Below are positions 1 to 6,553 of a stretch of DNA of 7,913 bases, piece by piece. The DNA is from Beijerinckiaceae bacterium (lineage in GTDB: Bacteria > Pseudomonadota > Alphaproteobacteria > Rhizobiales > Beijerinckiaceae). The position numbers were made by a program, and so were the translations under genes. Location of the stretch: positions 1 to 7,913 of the forward strand of contig DAIESR010000376.1 in the NCBI GenBank assembly GCA_027346205.1. Direction: 5' to 3'. Each line of letters begins with the position of its first letter. The stretch's first letter is position 1. Under the pieces are notes generated by a model. It did no database searches and was not told the DNA's origin. It saw nothing but the letters and a program-made list of their open reading frames with translations.

Positions 1-135
1 GGATTCGTCGACAATGCACGGCAGCGCATGACCGACTCCCTATCAATCAATTCTCAAACTCCAACCCACCAACTCACGCTTCAACCCCATCCGCCCGATC
101 GGCTTTCGGCAAAAGATATAAACACAACTCCACAC
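1..135. other. Spacer downstream of rpsK, no recognised gene
   Basis: In this gene order rpoA normally follows rpsK, but none of the expected N-terminus of RNA polymerase alpha can be read here on the minus strand, so the spacer is at least 135 bases long. The transcript just after the rpsK stop is AT-rich (GTGTTTATATC near 115-126) and then passes an 8-base palindrome, CCGATCGG, near 96-103. A minus-strand ATG at 29-27 is preceded by AGGGAG six bases upstream, a good ribosome binding site, and its frame stays open to the edge. The nine residues visible match nothing I recognise. No terminator with a T-run is visible. Confidence 0.5.
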
Positions 136-525
136 TCACACCCGCCGTCTCTTACGCGGTCGGCAGCCATTATGCGGAATAGGGGTTACATCACGGATCG
201 ACGTGACTGTGAAACCTGCGGCCTGCAAGGCCCGCAAAGCTGATTCACGCCCCGATCCGGGCCCAGAGACTTCGACTTCGAGCGTGCGCATGCCATGCTC
301 CGCCGCCTTGCGCGCCGCGTCTTCGGCCGCCATCTGCGCCGCATAAGGGGTCGACTTGCGCGACCCTTTGAACCCCATCGTGCCCGCCGACGACCAGGAA
401 ATCGTATTGCCCTGAGAATCGCTGATCGTGATCATCGTATTGTTGAACGTCGAACTCACATGGGCCACGCCCGAAACGATGTTCTTGCGCTCACGCCGGC
501 GCACGCGGGCTGCTTCTTTTGCCAT
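136..525 (-). CDS. rpsK: 30S ribosomal protein S11
   Basis: S11 is a platform protein of the small subunit. It binds 16S rRNA and helps shape the E site and the path of the mRNA. The 129-residue product has the family's full length. Visible marks are the basic N-terminus (residues 7-14), the SSTFNNT segment at 24-30 that starts the conserved core, [19 protein letters not shown] at 46-64, [13 protein letters not shown] at 88-100, and the basic tail [13 protein letters not shown] at 117-129. The tail's Asn-Gly pair is the site known to form isoaspartate in E. coli S11. The ATG at 525 was chosen because GGAAGGA lies 6 bases upstream and the protein then begins MAKEAARV; a TTG 15 bases further out has nothing to recommend it. 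It follows rpsM by 146 bases and is presumably co-transcribed with it. Confidence 0.98.
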   Translation of the reverse strand: MAKEAARVRRRERKNIVSGVAHVSSTFNNTMITISDSQGNTISWSSAGTMGFKGSRKSTPYAAQMAAEDAARKAAEHGMRTLEVEVSGPGSGRESALRALQAAGFTVTSIRDVTPIPHNGCRPRKRRRV

Positions 526-671
526 AACTCGTCCTTCCAACGCGCCCGTAATGCCAGGCGCTCAGGCTTCTTTCGTGGAGATCTGAGCCTCCAACCAAAG
601 CTTCCGTCGATCGCTTGATCGACATGATGATGCGACGCCCCAAGCCGGACGTCGTCGCGACCTAAATAGCC
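526..671. other. rpsM-rpsK spacer with a small perfect hairpin
   Basis: This 146-base spacer is long for two ribosomal-protein genes of one operon. It contains a perfect 7-bp inverted repeat, GTCGATC/GATCGAC, at 606-612 and 617-623 with a 4-base loop. No T-run follows it on the minus strand, so it is unlikely to be an intrinsic terminator. A weaker 5-bp pairing, AGGCT/AGCCT, lies in the part nearer rpsK. The rpsK ribosome binding site occupies 532-538. I see no gene here. Confidence 0.45.
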
Positions 672-1040
<369 letters not shown>

Positions 1041-1048
1041 AGATCTGT

Positions 1049-1052
1049 CTCC
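1049..1052 (-). promoter_or_regulatory. Ribosome binding site fixing the GTG start of rpsM
   Basis: GGAG on the minus strand, 8 bases before the GTG at 1040, is the only Shine-Dalgarno-like site near the point where S13 homology begins. It decides the unusual start codon. Confidence 0.8.
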
Positions 1053-1123
1053 ATGTCGGCGCCACCCTTTAGGCGGCGCGAATAAACCCGCGTCCGGTGG
1101 AGGCCGGCCCTTGCGGATTGCCC

Positions 1124-1152
1124 AATATACAAAGCTCCGAGCTTGCTGGAAG
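1124..1152 (-). promoter_or_regulatory. Possible promoter upstream of rpsM
   Basis: On the minus strand CTTCCA (1152-1147) and TATATT (1129-1124) are separated by 17 bases. The second matches the TATAAT consensus at five of six positions; the first matches TTGACA at only three. A transcript from it would begin near 1117 and carry about 77 bases of leader. It overlaps the 1133-1161 inverted repeat. This is a weak call made by eye. Confidence 0.25.
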
Positions 1153-1161
1153 TCCGGAGCT
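1133..1161 (-). other. Perfect 7-bp inverted repeat in the rpsM leader
   Basis: AGCTCCG at 1133-1139 pairs with CGGAGCT at 1155-1161 across a 15-base loop. In this composition a 7-bp match alone could arise by chance, and the possible promoter overlaps it. Confidence 0.4.
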
Positions 1162-1183
1162 GGTCGATTCACGCTGGAAACCG

Positions 1184-1210
1184 CGCTTGTAGTGATCTCT
1201 CCTACAAGCG
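1184..1210 (-). other. Perfect 9-bp hairpin in the rpsM leader
   Basis: CGCTTGTAG at 1184-1192 and CTACAAGCG at 1202-1210 are exact reverse complements around a 9-base loop. In the transcript the loop reads GAGAGATCA, purine-rich. A 9-bp perfect match at this spacing is not expected by chance in 321 bases. There is no T-run after it, so a protein- or RNase III-binding structure is more likely than a terminator. Confidence 0.6.
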
Positions 1211-1290
1211 TCAATAGCCAATTGCCGCCTCGTAAAGACCAAGCTTATCGAGAAGGGGTTGCGCTTAGGGGGTGGATAGCGGTCCCTGAC

Positions 1291-1310
1291 ATAGGAACGA
1301 TGCTTCCTAT
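1291..1310 (-). other. Perfect 7-bp hairpin just after adk
   Basis: ATAGGAA at 1291-1297 pairs with TTCCTAT at 1304-1310 around a 6-base loop, about 50 bases past the adk stop. It may protect or mark the 3' end of the secY-adk message. It has few GC pairs and no T-run, so it is not a convincing terminator. Confidence 0.45.
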
Positions 1311-1361
1311 TGCGGAGCCTTCCGACGGCTCGCAGGGTCAAGCGGCAGCTCGACGCCTAAA

Positions 1362-1955
1362 TCAAGCCTTCGCGTCATGGGTCAGCAGCTTGTCGATTGC
1401 ATCGGTAACGGTGTCGATTGCTGCCATGCCGTCTGTCGTCCTCAACTGCCCGGTCCCCGCATAATAGTCCGAAACCGGCGCGGTGAGCGTGCGATAGGCA
1501 TCTAGGCGGGTCTTGAATGCCTCTGGATTATCGTCCGCGCGCACCGGCTTGCCGGCGGCCTGCATTTCCTTCGCTCTTTGCGAGATACGGTCGAGCAAAG
1601 CCGCTTCATCGACCTTGAGCTCGATGACGGCATCAAGCTCCATATGCTTCTCGATAAGCATGGCATCGAGCGCCTGGGCCTGATTCAGGGTCCGGGGAAA
1701 GCCGTCGAGGATGAAGCCGCGCTCGGCATCGGGCTGTTGGATCCGTTCGGCGACGATCCCAACGACAATGTCGTCGGAGACGAGTCCCCCCGCATCCATA
1801 ACCGCCTTGGCCTTGAGGCCAATCGGCGTTTCCGCGGTAACCGCCGCGCGCAACATGTCGCCTGTCGACAATTGCTGTATTCCATATTTCTGCATGAGCC
1901 GCGCGGCCTGCGTGCCCTTGCCCGCCCCCGGTGGCCCCAGCAGAATAAGCCTCAT
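1362..1955 (-). CDS. adk: Adenylate kinase, short form
   Basis: This enzyme interconverts ATP + AMP and 2 ADP in the cytoplasm and is essential for adenine nucleotide balance. The 197-residue sequence shows the P-loop GPPGAGKGT at 7-15, the AMP-binding STGDMLR at 30-36, [11 protein letters not shown] at 58-68, and the signature [10 protein letters not shown] at 80-89. After R123 a short LID follows, without the four zinc ligands or the roughly 30-residue insert of the long form; Arg150 lies after DDNPEAF. The short type is common in alphaproteobacteria. The ATG overlaps the secY stop (ATGA), which suggests translational coupling, and GGGGGAAG inside the secY end can serve as ribosome binding site. 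secY-adk is a classic pair in this cluster. Confidence 0.98.
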   Translation of the reverse strand: MRLILLGPPGAGKGTQAARLMQKYGIQQLSTGDMLRAAVTAETPIGLKAKAVMDAGGLVSDDIVVGIVAERIQQPDAERGFILDGFPRTLNQAQALDAMLIEKHMELDAVIELKVDEAALLDRISQRAKEMQAAGKPVRADDNPEAFKTRLDAYRTLTAPVSDYYAGTGQLRTTDGMAAIDTVTDAIDKLLTHDAKA

Positions 1956-3286
1956 CTCCGCTTCCCCCGCAATTTGGCCTTTTTGACCAAACCTTCATAT
2001 TGATGCGCCTGAAGGTGTCCATGGACCTGCGCCACAGTGTCCATGGTGACGCTGACCACGATCAGCAGCGACGTCCCCCCGAAATAAAACGGCATGGCCG
2101 CATAGGAAATCAGCATTTCCGGGATAAGGCAGATCACCGACAAATAGGCCGCGCCGATCACAGTGATCCGCATCAGAACCTTGTCGATATGCTGCGCTGT
2201 GCGCTCGCCTGGCCTGATGCCCGGAATGAAGCCGCCGTGTTTCTTGAGATTATCCGCCGTCTCCGTCGGGTTGAAGACGATCGCCGTATAGAAGAACGCG
2301 AAGAAGACGATCAGGCCGACATAGACAAGCATATAGAGCGGCCGTCCATGGCCGAGATAAGTCGAGATCGTCGCGAGAATACCAGTTGCGCCATGCTGAT
2401 TCGAGAAATTCGCGATCGTCGTCGGCAGAAGTAGAAGCGAGGACGCAAAAATCGGCGGAATCACGCCGGACGTATTGAGTTTAAGCGGCAGGAAGGACGT
2501 CTGCCCTTCATAGACGCGATTGCCCTGCTGCCGCTTCGGATAGGTAATGACAAGCCGTCGCTGCGCCCGCTCCATGAAGACGATAAAGGCGATCACGATC
2601 ATCGCCATCAAAAGGACAATGATGATGAGCCCTGTCGACAGCGCCCCCTGGCGCCCGAGCTCCAGCGTATTGGCGATCGCGGCAGGGAAGGCCGCGACAA
2701 TGCCCGTGAAGATGATCAGCGAGGAGCCATTGCCGATACCGCGCGACGTGATCTGCTCACCGAGCCACATCAGGAACATGGTGCCACCCATCAAGGTGAG
2801 CACTGTCGTGATGAGGAAGAACGGCCCCGGGTTCGATACTATGCCCGTCTGACCTTGGAGACCGACGGCAATACCAAAAGCCTGGAAGCCCGCCAGAACC
2901 ACGGTCAAATAGCGCGTATATTGGTTGATGATCTTGCGCCCGGCCTCGCCTTCCTTCTTCAAAGCTTCGAGCGAAGGAAAGACGCTGGTGAGCAGCTGGA
3001 TGATGATCGAGGCCGAAATATAAGGCATGATGTTCAGCGCGAAAATCGCCATGCGCTGAACGGCACCTCCTGCGAACATATTGAAGAGTTGCAGCACGCC
3101 CTGCTGATGGCCGGTGAAATTGGCCTCGAAGGCGGCCGGATCTATGCCCGGCAGCGGAATATAGGTGCCGAGCCGATAAATGATCAGGGCGCCGAGCGTG
3201 AACCAAATCCGCTTTTTGAGTTCTTCGGCCTTCGCGAAAGCGCCCCAATTGACGTTAGCAGCAAGCTGTTCAGCGGCCGATGCCAT
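1952..3286 (-). CDS. secY: Protein translocase subunit SecY
   Basis: SecY is the channel-forming subunit of the SecYEG inner-membrane translocase, used by SecA for secretion and by ribosomes for membrane insertion. The 444-residue product is full length with about ten hydrophobic segments. The first begins near residue 27 ([21 protein letters not shown]), followed by the plug region at about 48-72, a conserved [13 protein letters not shown] at 87-99, the signature segment [18 protein letters not shown] at 174-191, the large cytoplasmic loop around 240-270 ([15 protein letters not shown]), [12 protein letters not shown] at 352-363 before the last pair of helices, and GGTSLLIVV at 403-411. The tail is basic ([10 protein letters not shown]). 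The ATG at 3286 has CGGAG 7 bases upstream. It is separated from rplO by an unusually long, structured leader and overlaps adk by 4 bases. Confidence 0.98.
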   Translation of the reverse strand: MASAAEQLAANVNWGAFAKAEELKKRIWFTLGALIIYRLGTYIPLPGIDPAAFEANFTGHQQGVLQLFNMFAGGAVQRMAIFALNIMPYISASIIIQLLTSVFPSLEALKKEGEAGRKIINQYTRYLTVVLAGFQAFGIAVGLQGQTGIVSNPGPFFLITTVLTLMGGTMFLMWLGEQITSRGIGNGSSLIIFTGIVAAFPAAIANTLELGRQGALSTGLIIIVLLMAMIVIAFIVFMERAQRRLVITYPKRQQGNRVYEGQTSFLPLKLNTSGVIPPIFASSLLLLPTTIANFSNQHGATGILATISTYLGHGRPLYMLVYVGLIVFFAFFYTAIVFNPTETADNLKKHGGFIPGIRPGERTAQHIDKVLMRITVIGAAYLSVICLIPEMLISYAAMPFYFGGTSLLIVVSVTMDTVAQVHGHLQAHQYEGLVKKAKLRGKRR

Positions 3287-3363
3287 AAAATGCTCCGCGC
3301 GGTGTGACGTATACCGCCAAGGCTCGAGGGGACCTCACTCATCGGCATGCGTATCGAGCCCAC

Positions 3364-3384
3364 CCCGAACTCTCTGCGTTCGGG
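3364..3384 (-). other. Perfect 7-bp hairpin in the secY leader
   Basis: CCCGAAC at 3364-3370 and GTTCGGG at 3378-3384 are exact reverse complements around a 7-base loop, about 80 bases before the secY ATG. The following bases on the minus strand are not T-rich, so it is not an intrinsic terminator. Confidence 0.5.
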
Positions 3385-3456
3385 ATCAAGACCGGCTCAA
3401 AACGAGGCCCACGGCTAAGCTGCCACAGGCTACGCGCCTTCGAGTCCGCCTCTTTT

Positions 3457-3502
3457 GGATCGACTCTCCGCGAAAGTCGATCCCCTGAAAGGGGATCTTT
3501 CG
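3457..3502 (-). other. Two overlapping, mutually exclusive hairpins before secY
   Basis: Fold A is a perfect 9-bp stem, GGATCGACT (3457-3465) with AGTCGATCC (3475-3483). Fold B is ATCCCCT (3480-3486) with AGGGGAT (3490-3496), closed further by CGAAAG (3471-3476) with CTTTCG (3497-3502) across a 3-base bulge, 13 pairs in total. A and B share 3475-3483, so the transcript can form only one at a time. This is the layout of an attenuator-type switch, but there is no T-run to make either fold a terminator. It could instead be a compound palindromic repeat or a processing site. Confidence 0.6.
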
Positions 3503-3616
3503 CCGCGCTCTTCGGCACACGGTCTGGCAGCGGCACGCCTCGAAAACGACCTGTCCATTTTCGACAGCCTGCTTCGAGCGGATGGCCGGCGCCAGAGCAA
3601 GATCTGACGCCGCGCT

Positions 3617-3642
3617 CCCGCATTGAGCGGGCTCAACCCGCT
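3617..3642 (-). other. Three-arm inverted repeat spanning the rplO stop codon
   Basis: CCCGC (3617-3621), GCGGG (3627-3631) and CCCGC (3637-3641) allow two alternative stems that share the middle arm. The one toward rplO extends to 6 bp (AGCGGG/CCCGCT, 3626-3642) with the rplO stop codon in its loop. The switch from one stem to the other could depend on ribosomes reaching the stop. The arms are short, and chance cannot be excluded. Confidence 0.4.
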
Positions 3643-4115
3643 GCCGGAACCTCAGCCGCACCGAGAAGCTTGACGTTTCCGCCGAGCTTTTCGATGGCCG
3701 CAATCGCCGATTTCGAAGCCGCGGCCACTTCAAAGGTCAATACAGCGCTCATCTCACCCATGCCGAGAATTTTCACGCCGTCGCGCGGTTTCGCGCAGAC
3801 TCCCGCGGCAACCAAGACCTCGACAGTCACCGGCACATCCGTCGCCAGTTTGCCGGCGTCGACCGCCGCCTGAATACGCCCGAGATTGACCTCGTTGTAA
3901 TCAGTCGGACAAATCGGCGTAAAGCCGCGTTTGGGCAGCCGCCGATGCAACGGCATCTGGCCACCTTCAAAGCCCTTGATCGCCACGCCGGAGCGCGCCT
4001 TCTGGCCCTTGACGCCGCGGCCGCTGGTCTTGCCTTTGCCCGAACCAATGCCCCGACCGACCCGCATGCGCGATTTCGAGGACCCAGGGTTGTCGCTGAT
4101 ATCGTTGAGTTTCAT
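3633..4115 (-). CDS. rplO: 50S ribosomal protein L15
   Basis: L15 is a late-assembling large-subunit protein that threads a long basic N-terminal arm into 23S rRNA. The 160-residue sequence has [14 protein letters not shown] at the start, the glycine- and lysine-rich arm [20 protein letters not shown] at 20-39, [17 protein letters not shown] at 49-65, and a C-terminal globular domain ending in an alanine-rich tail. Length is slightly above the usual 145-155 residues. The ATG at 4115 lies 10 bases after the rpmD stop, with GAGGG overlapping that stop, so coupling to rpmD is likely. Its own stop codon lies inside a small inverted repeat, after which the long secY leader begins. Confidence 0.98.
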   Translation of the reverse strand: MKLNDISDNPGSSKSRMRVGRGIGSGKGKTSGRGVKGQKARSGVAIKGFEGGQMPLHRRLPKRGFTPICPTDYNEVNLGRIQAAVDAGKLATDVPVTVEVLVAAGVCAKPRDGVKILGMGEMSAVLTFEVAAASKSAIAAIEKLGGNVKLLGAAEVPAAG

Positions 4116-4125
4116 CGCCCTGCCC

Positions 4126-4323
4126 TCACTCAGACTCGACGACGCGAACGAGATGCGCGACCTTTTTGATCATACCGCGCACGGCTGCTGTGTCGATAAG
4201 GGAAGACCGTCGCCCGATCTTGTTGAGCCCCAATCCGACCAGAGTGGCACGCTGCGAAGCCGGACGCCCGATCGGGCTCGCGGTCTGCTCGACTGTGACC
4301 ATGGCTTGATTTTCCGTCGTCAT
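4126..4323 (-). CDS. rpmD: 50S ribosomal protein L30
   Basis: L30 is a small large-subunit protein that binds 23S rRNA. The 65-residue product has a short N-terminus ([14 protein letters not shown]) and then the conserved core [20 protein letters not shown] from about residue 17, [22 protein letters not shown] and the usual VVESE ending. The ATG at 4323 has GAGGA 7 bases upstream and follows the rpsE stop by 10 bases; a start further out would run into rpsE without L30-like sequence. It sits between S5 and L15 as in most bacteria. Confidence 0.96.
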   Translation of the reverse strand: MTTENQAMVTVEQTASPIGRPASQRATLVGLGLNKIGRRSSLIDTAAVRGMIKKVAHLVRVVESE

Positions 4324-4333
4324 GTCGAGATCC

Positions 4334-4906
4334 TCACGCATCGCCCGCAGCGTCAGCTTCGCCGCCTTGACGGCGAGCCTGCAGCGTCGAGACTTTGATG
4401 CCACGCCGAGCAGCAACCAAGCGCGGCGAATCTTCTTTTTCCAAAGCGTCGAATGTCGCGCGGATCATATTGTAGGGATTGGACGAGCCCTGCGACTTCG
4501 CGACCACATCATGCATGCCGAGCGTCTCGAAAACGGCGCGCATCGGACCGCCTGCGATGATGCCAGTACCTGCCGGCGCCGAGCGCAGAATAACACGCCC
4601 CGCCCCATGCCGCCCAAACACGTCGTGATGCAAAGTTCGGCCTTCGCGCAACGGCACGCGGATCAGCGCACGCTTGGCAGATTCCGTCGCCTTACGGATC
4701 GCCTCCGGCACTTCGCGCGCCTTGCCATGGCCGAACCCGACCCTGCCCTTTTGATCGCCGACCACGACCAGTGCAGCAAAGCCGAAACGTCGTCCGCCTT
4801 TCACCACTTTCGCGACGCGATTGATATGAACCAGACGATCGACAAATTCGTTGTCGCGATCATCGCGATCCCGACCTCGACCGCCACCTTCACCTTCCCG
4901 TGCCAT
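4334..4906 (-). CDS. rpsE: 30S ribosomal protein S5
   Basis: S5 lies at the mRNA entry side of the small subunit, where it takes part in decoding fidelity and mRNA unwinding. The 190-residue product starts with a Gly/Arg/Asp-rich tail ([18 protein letters not shown]), followed by the double-stranded RNA-binding domain from about residue 20 ([20 protein letters not shown], then [12 protein letters not shown] and [18 protein letters not shown]) and the C-terminal domain with [18 protein letters not shown] at 108-125 and [12 protein letters not shown] at 140-151. I chose ATG 4906 over the GTG at 4921: GGAAG lies 5 bases before the ATG and S5 proteins of this group begin MARE, while the GTG has no close binding site. 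The gene is separated from rplR by a 260-base spacer with repeats, so it may depend on readthrough or an unseen promoter. Confidence 0.97.
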   Translation of the reverse strand: MAREGEGGGRGRDRDDRDNEFVDRLVHINRVAKVVKGGRRFGFAALVVVGDQKGRVGFGHGKAREVPEAIRKATESAKRALIRVPLREGRTLHHDVFGRHGAGRVILRSAPAGTGIIAGGPMRAVFETLGMHDVVAKSQGSSNPYNMIRATFDALEKEDSPRLVAARRGIKVSTLQARRQGGEADAAGDA

Positions 4907-4968
4907 TTTCACTTCCGTCACTTGCGCGGCCGGCCTCTGGGGTTTGCCGCTCGCTTCGAATTCTTAGA

Positions 4969-5032
4969 CCTTATGCCGTTGCCCCCGACTTCATCCGCAA
5001 GGTCAACAACCTTCCCGGATCTTGTCATAAGG
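4969..5032 (-). other. Nested inverted repeats in the rpsE leader
   Basis: Outer arms CCTTATG and CATAAGG are exact reverse complements about 50 bases apart, and an inner 5-bp hairpin with loop CAACA lies between them at 4999-5013. The match lengths are modest, so this is a tentative structure. Confidence 0.3.
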
Positions 5033-5047
5033 CATCTGCTCGGCCCG

Positions 5048-5103
5048 TTTCGCATTACCGCATGATCTTATCCAAAAAGTCTGCAACTTTTCGGGACCAT
5101 GCT
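5048..5103 (-). repeat. Palindromic repeat, copy 1
   Basis: This 56-base unit differs from the second copy by one base (C at 5053, T at 5116). Its core folds into a hairpin: GCATGATC with GACCATGC, then CCAAAAAGT with ACTTTTCGG, loop CTGCA, and a TTAT bulge. Both imperfect positions become G-U pairs in minus-strand RNA but A-C mismatches in plus-strand RNA, so the hairpin is better formed in the operon's own transcript. It resembles dispersed palindromic elements I recall from Rhizobiales genomes. Confidence 0.8.
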
Positions 5104-5110
5104 TCGCCAA

Positions 5111-5166
5111 TTTCGTATTACCGCATGATCTTATCCAAAAAGTCTGCAACTTTTCGGGACCATGCT
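5111..5166 (-). repeat. Palindromic repeat, copy 2, abutting the rplR stop
   Basis: This second copy is in the same orientation with a period of 63 bases; 7 unrelated bases separate the copies. It ends directly next to the rplR stop codon (TAG, 5169-5167), so repeat insertion or expansion took place right behind the gene, and the stop itself may have been supplied by the flank of the repeat. The hairpin would form at the very 3' end of rplR and could slow exonucleases or affect readthrough into rpsE. Confidence 0.8.
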
Positions 5167-5529
5167 CTAAATCTTCAAACCGGCTTCGCGTGCGCCTTCG
5201 GCGACCGCCTTGACCCGCCCATGATACATATAGGCGCCACGATCGAACACAACTTCCGCGACACCAGCGGCCAGCGCCCGTTCAGCGATTTGCTTGCCGA
5301 CGATCCGCGCTGCCTCGACCGTAGCCCCCGTCTTCAGGCTCTCACGATTGCCCTTTTCGAGCGAAGAGGCCGAAGCAACGGTACGCCCCTCAGCATCATC
5401 GATGATCTGGCAATAGATCTGCTTCGATGACCGATGGACCGACAGTCGCGGCTTGCCATAGGCCCGCGCCTTGATCACACGCCTGACCCGCGCCTTGCGA
5501 CGCCCGGCCGACTCGATGTCCTTCGCCAT
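5167..5529 (-). CDS. rplR: 50S ribosomal protein L18
   Basis: L18 binds 5S rRNA and, with L5, anchors it in the central protuberance. The product has 120 residues, the family's usual length: the basic N-terminus with [20 protein letters not shown] at 10-29, [20 protein letters not shown] at 30-49, VASASSLEK at 51-59, and the conserved end [20 protein letters not shown] followed by AREAGLKI. The ATG at 5529 is fixed by a near-perfect AAGGAG 7 bases upstream; the open frame begins 11 codons earlier, but that part carries the binding site itself. The gene ends with TAG directly against a palindromic repeat, and rpsE follows only after 260 bases. Confidence 0.97.
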   Translation of the reverse strand: MAKDIESAGRRKARVRRVIKARAYGKPRLSVHRSSKQIYCQIIDDAEGRTVASASSLEKGNRESLKTGATVEAARIVGKQIAERALAAGVAEVVFDRGAYMYHGRVKAVAEGAREAGLKI

Positions 5530-5588
5530 TTCGGCGCTCCTTAAAAATCTCAGCGGGCGCACATCCGCCCGGCCCGAGGGCCAACAGA
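5530..5588 (-). other. rplF-rplR spacer: GC hairpin, T-run and strong RBS
   Basis: A 6-bp hairpin, CGGGCG (5554-5559) with CGCCCG (5566-5571), is followed in the transcript by six bases and then TTTTT, and then AAGGAG (5542-5537), the rplR ribosome binding site. The arrangement looks like a weak attenuator, but the T-run is not directly at the stem and the downstream genes must be expressed. Confidence 0.35.
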
Positions 5589-6122
5589 TTATTTCTTCTT
5601 ACCTTCCTTACGGAAGATGAACTCGTTCGCATACCTCACGCCCTTGCCCTTATAGGGCTCAGGCGGACGCAGCGCGCGGATCTCAGCCGCGACCTGACCG
5701 ACTTTCTGCCGATCTATGCCAGAAATCATGATTTCGGTCGGCTTCGGCGTTATGATCGCTATCCCATCCGGGATGGGGAATTGCACATCATGGCTATAAC
5801 CAAGCGACAGTTGCAGGTTCTTGCCCTGCACCGATGCCTTATAGCCAACGCCGGTAATTTCGAGCTTCTTCTCGAAGCCTTTCGACACGCCGGCGACGAT
5901 ATTGCTCACCATCGCTCGCGTGAGACCCCACATCGCCCGGGCCCGCTTTGATGCCAAGCGCGGGTCGACCTTAATCTTATTATCGGCGAAAGTGACGCTA
6001 ACCTCATCAGGCGCGAGAAAGCACAATTCGCCCTTGCCGCCCTTCACAGCGATCGTTTGCCCTTCGACCGAGGCTGTAACCCCAGCTGGGATGACGACCG
6101 GCTTCTTTCCGACGCGAGACAT
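5589..6122 (-). CDS. rplF: 50S ribosomal protein L6
   Basis: L6 binds 23S rRNA near the sarcin-ricin loop and the factor-binding site. The 177-residue product starts [15 protein letters not shown], has the two duplicated alpha-beta domains (about 1-82 and 83-177), [20 protein letters not shown] in the second, and the family signature [13 protein letters not shown] near the end, followed by FRKEGKKK. The ATG at 6122 has AAGGAA some 6 bases upstream and lies 22 bases after the rpsH stop; an outer start at 6179 would place 19 unrelated residues in front and overlap rpsH. Confidence 0.98.
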   Translation of the reverse strand: MSRVGKKPVVIPAGVTASVEGQTIAVKGGKGELCFLAPDEVSVTFADNKIKVDPRLASKRARAMWGLTRAMVSNIVAGVSKGFEKKLEITGVGYKASVQGKNLQLSLGYSHDVQFPIPDGIAIITPKPTEIMISGIDRQKVGQVAAEIRALRPPEPYKGKGVRYANEFIFRKEGKKK

Positions 6123-6144
6123 GAGAAAATTCCTTGTTCCTTCG

Positions 6145-6543
6145 TCAGAAGACCTTGCACAGGACTTCGCCGCCGACATTGGCTTCGCGCGCCGAATGAT
6201 CGGCCATCACCCCTTTCGGGGTCGATATGATGGTAATACCGAGGCCGTTCGCAACCTGCAGCATATCGCCGACGCCGGCATAGACGCGCCGACCCGGCTT
6301 TGACACCCGCTGAATCTCGTGGATGACCGGCTTGCCGTCATAATATTTGAGTTCAATTTCGAACTCGGTACGACCATTGCCATATTCCGTGGTCGAATAG
6401 CCGCGGATATAGCCCTCGGTCGCAAGCACATCGAGCACATGAGCTCTTAGCCTGGACCCCGGCGTCTGAACTTTGCCCTTACGACGCATTTGCGCGTTGC
6501 GGATACGGGTGAGCATATCACCTAGCGGATCGTTCACAGCCAT
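6145..6543 (-). CDS. rpsH: 30S ribosomal protein S8
   Basis: S8 is a primary binder of 16S rRNA helix 21 in the platform and, in E. coli, the translational repressor of the spc operon. The 132-residue product is full length: [14 protein letters not shown] at 5-18, [20 protein letters not shown] at 44-63, KPGRRVYAG at 82-90 and the C-terminal core [20 protein letters not shown] at 100-119 ending in GGEVLCKVF. The ATG at 6543 lies 10 bases behind the rpsN stop, with GGTGAGGG overlapping that stop, so the two are probably coupled. Whether S8 represses this operon cannot be seen. Confidence 0.98.
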   Translation of the reverse strand: MAVNDPLGDMLTRIRNAQMRRKGKVQTPGSRLRAHVLDVLATEGYIRGYSTTEYGNGRTEFEIELKYYDGKPVIHEIQRVSKPGRRVYAGVGDMLQVANGLGITIISTPKGVMADHSAREANVGGEVLCKVF

Positions 6544-6553
6544 GCTCGCGCCC

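Larger units (their letters stand above)
1041..1361. other. Long structured adk-rpsM spacer (rpsM leader)
   Basis: These 321 bases hold no gene I can support. They hold three perfect inverted repeats, listed separately: 7 bp at 1291-1310, 9 bp at 1184-1210 and 7 bp at 1133-1161, plus a weak promoter-like pair around 1124-1152 and the rpsM ribosome binding site. None of the hairpins is followed by a T-run on the minus strand. In enterobacteria the alpha operon starts with rpsM and its leader is the target of S4 repression. Here rpsD is not in the cluster within view, so if this leader is a feedback site the protein that reads it cannot be inferred. Confidence 0.6.
3287..3632. other. Long structured rplO-secY spacer (secY leader)
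   Basis: These 346 bases contain no gene I can support, although rplO and secY are usually close together or overlapping. The spacer is dense in perfect inverted repeats: three-arm elements at 3617-3642 and 3457-3502, a 7-bp hairpin at 3364-3384, a 7-bp pair TCGAAAA/TTTTCGA at 3540-3546 and 3558-3564 with an 11-base loop, and a 7-bp pair GGCTCGA/TCGAGCC at 3321-3327 and 3354-3360. Open frames through it either run out of rplO in a shifted frame or have no credible start. It may be an RNA leader controlling SecY output, or a site invaded by dispersed palindromic repeats. Confidence 0.6.
4907..5166. other. rplR-rpsE spacer with a palindromic repeat pair
   Basis: The spacer is 260 bases where rplR and rpsE are usually a few bases apart. 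Its rplR-proximal half is filled by two repeat copies (listed separately). The rpsE-proximal half contains a 7-bp pair, CCTTATG (4969-4975) with CATAAGG (5026-5032), which encloses a small hairpin AAGGT/ACCTT (4999-5003, 5009-5013). I found no convincing promoter and no gene. Confidence 0.6.

Noticed and set aside
1041..1214. In-frame N-terminal extension of S13 up to 1214
   Set aside because: The added 58 residues have no S13-like sequence, the region is rich in inverted repeats, and a GTG with a well-placed GGAG sits exactly where homology begins.
2000..2434. Plus-strand open frames opposite secY, adk and other genes
   Set aside because: They are antisense shadows of confidently identified genes in a high-GC genome, with arginine- and aspartate-rich products of no known family.
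3457..3502. Intrinsic terminator after rplO
   Set aside because: Neither fold is followed by a T-run on the minus strand, and secY must be transcribed downstream.
3386..3733. Minus-strand open frame bridging the end of rplO and the secY leader
   Set aside because: It is rplO in a shifted frame followed by the structured spacer, arginine-rich, without a binding site or recognisable domain.
3304..3873. Plus-strand open frame of 189 codons across the rplO-secY spacer
   Set aside because: More than a third of it is antisense to rplO, the rest reads through hairpins, and the product is low-complexity Ser/Pro/Arg without family resemblance.
4907..4921. GTG at 4921 as start of S5
   Set aside because: It adds only five residues, has no binding site at proper distance, while ATG 4906 has GGAAG 5 bases upstream and gives the usual MARE start.
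4922..5047. Promoter for rpsE (TTGACC or TTGCGG with downstream CATAAG)
   Set aside because: Spacings of 25 and 19 bases and poor -10 matches do not make a convincing promoter by eye.
5048..5166. Repeat pair as a minimal CRISPR array
   Set aside because: The spacer is only 7 bases, the unit is 56 bases and strongly palindromic, and no cas genes are near.
6123..6179. Longer L6 starting at 6179
   Set aside because: It would overlap rpsH and add 19 unrelated residues; ATG 6122 has a good ribosome binding site and family-typical MSRVGKKP.
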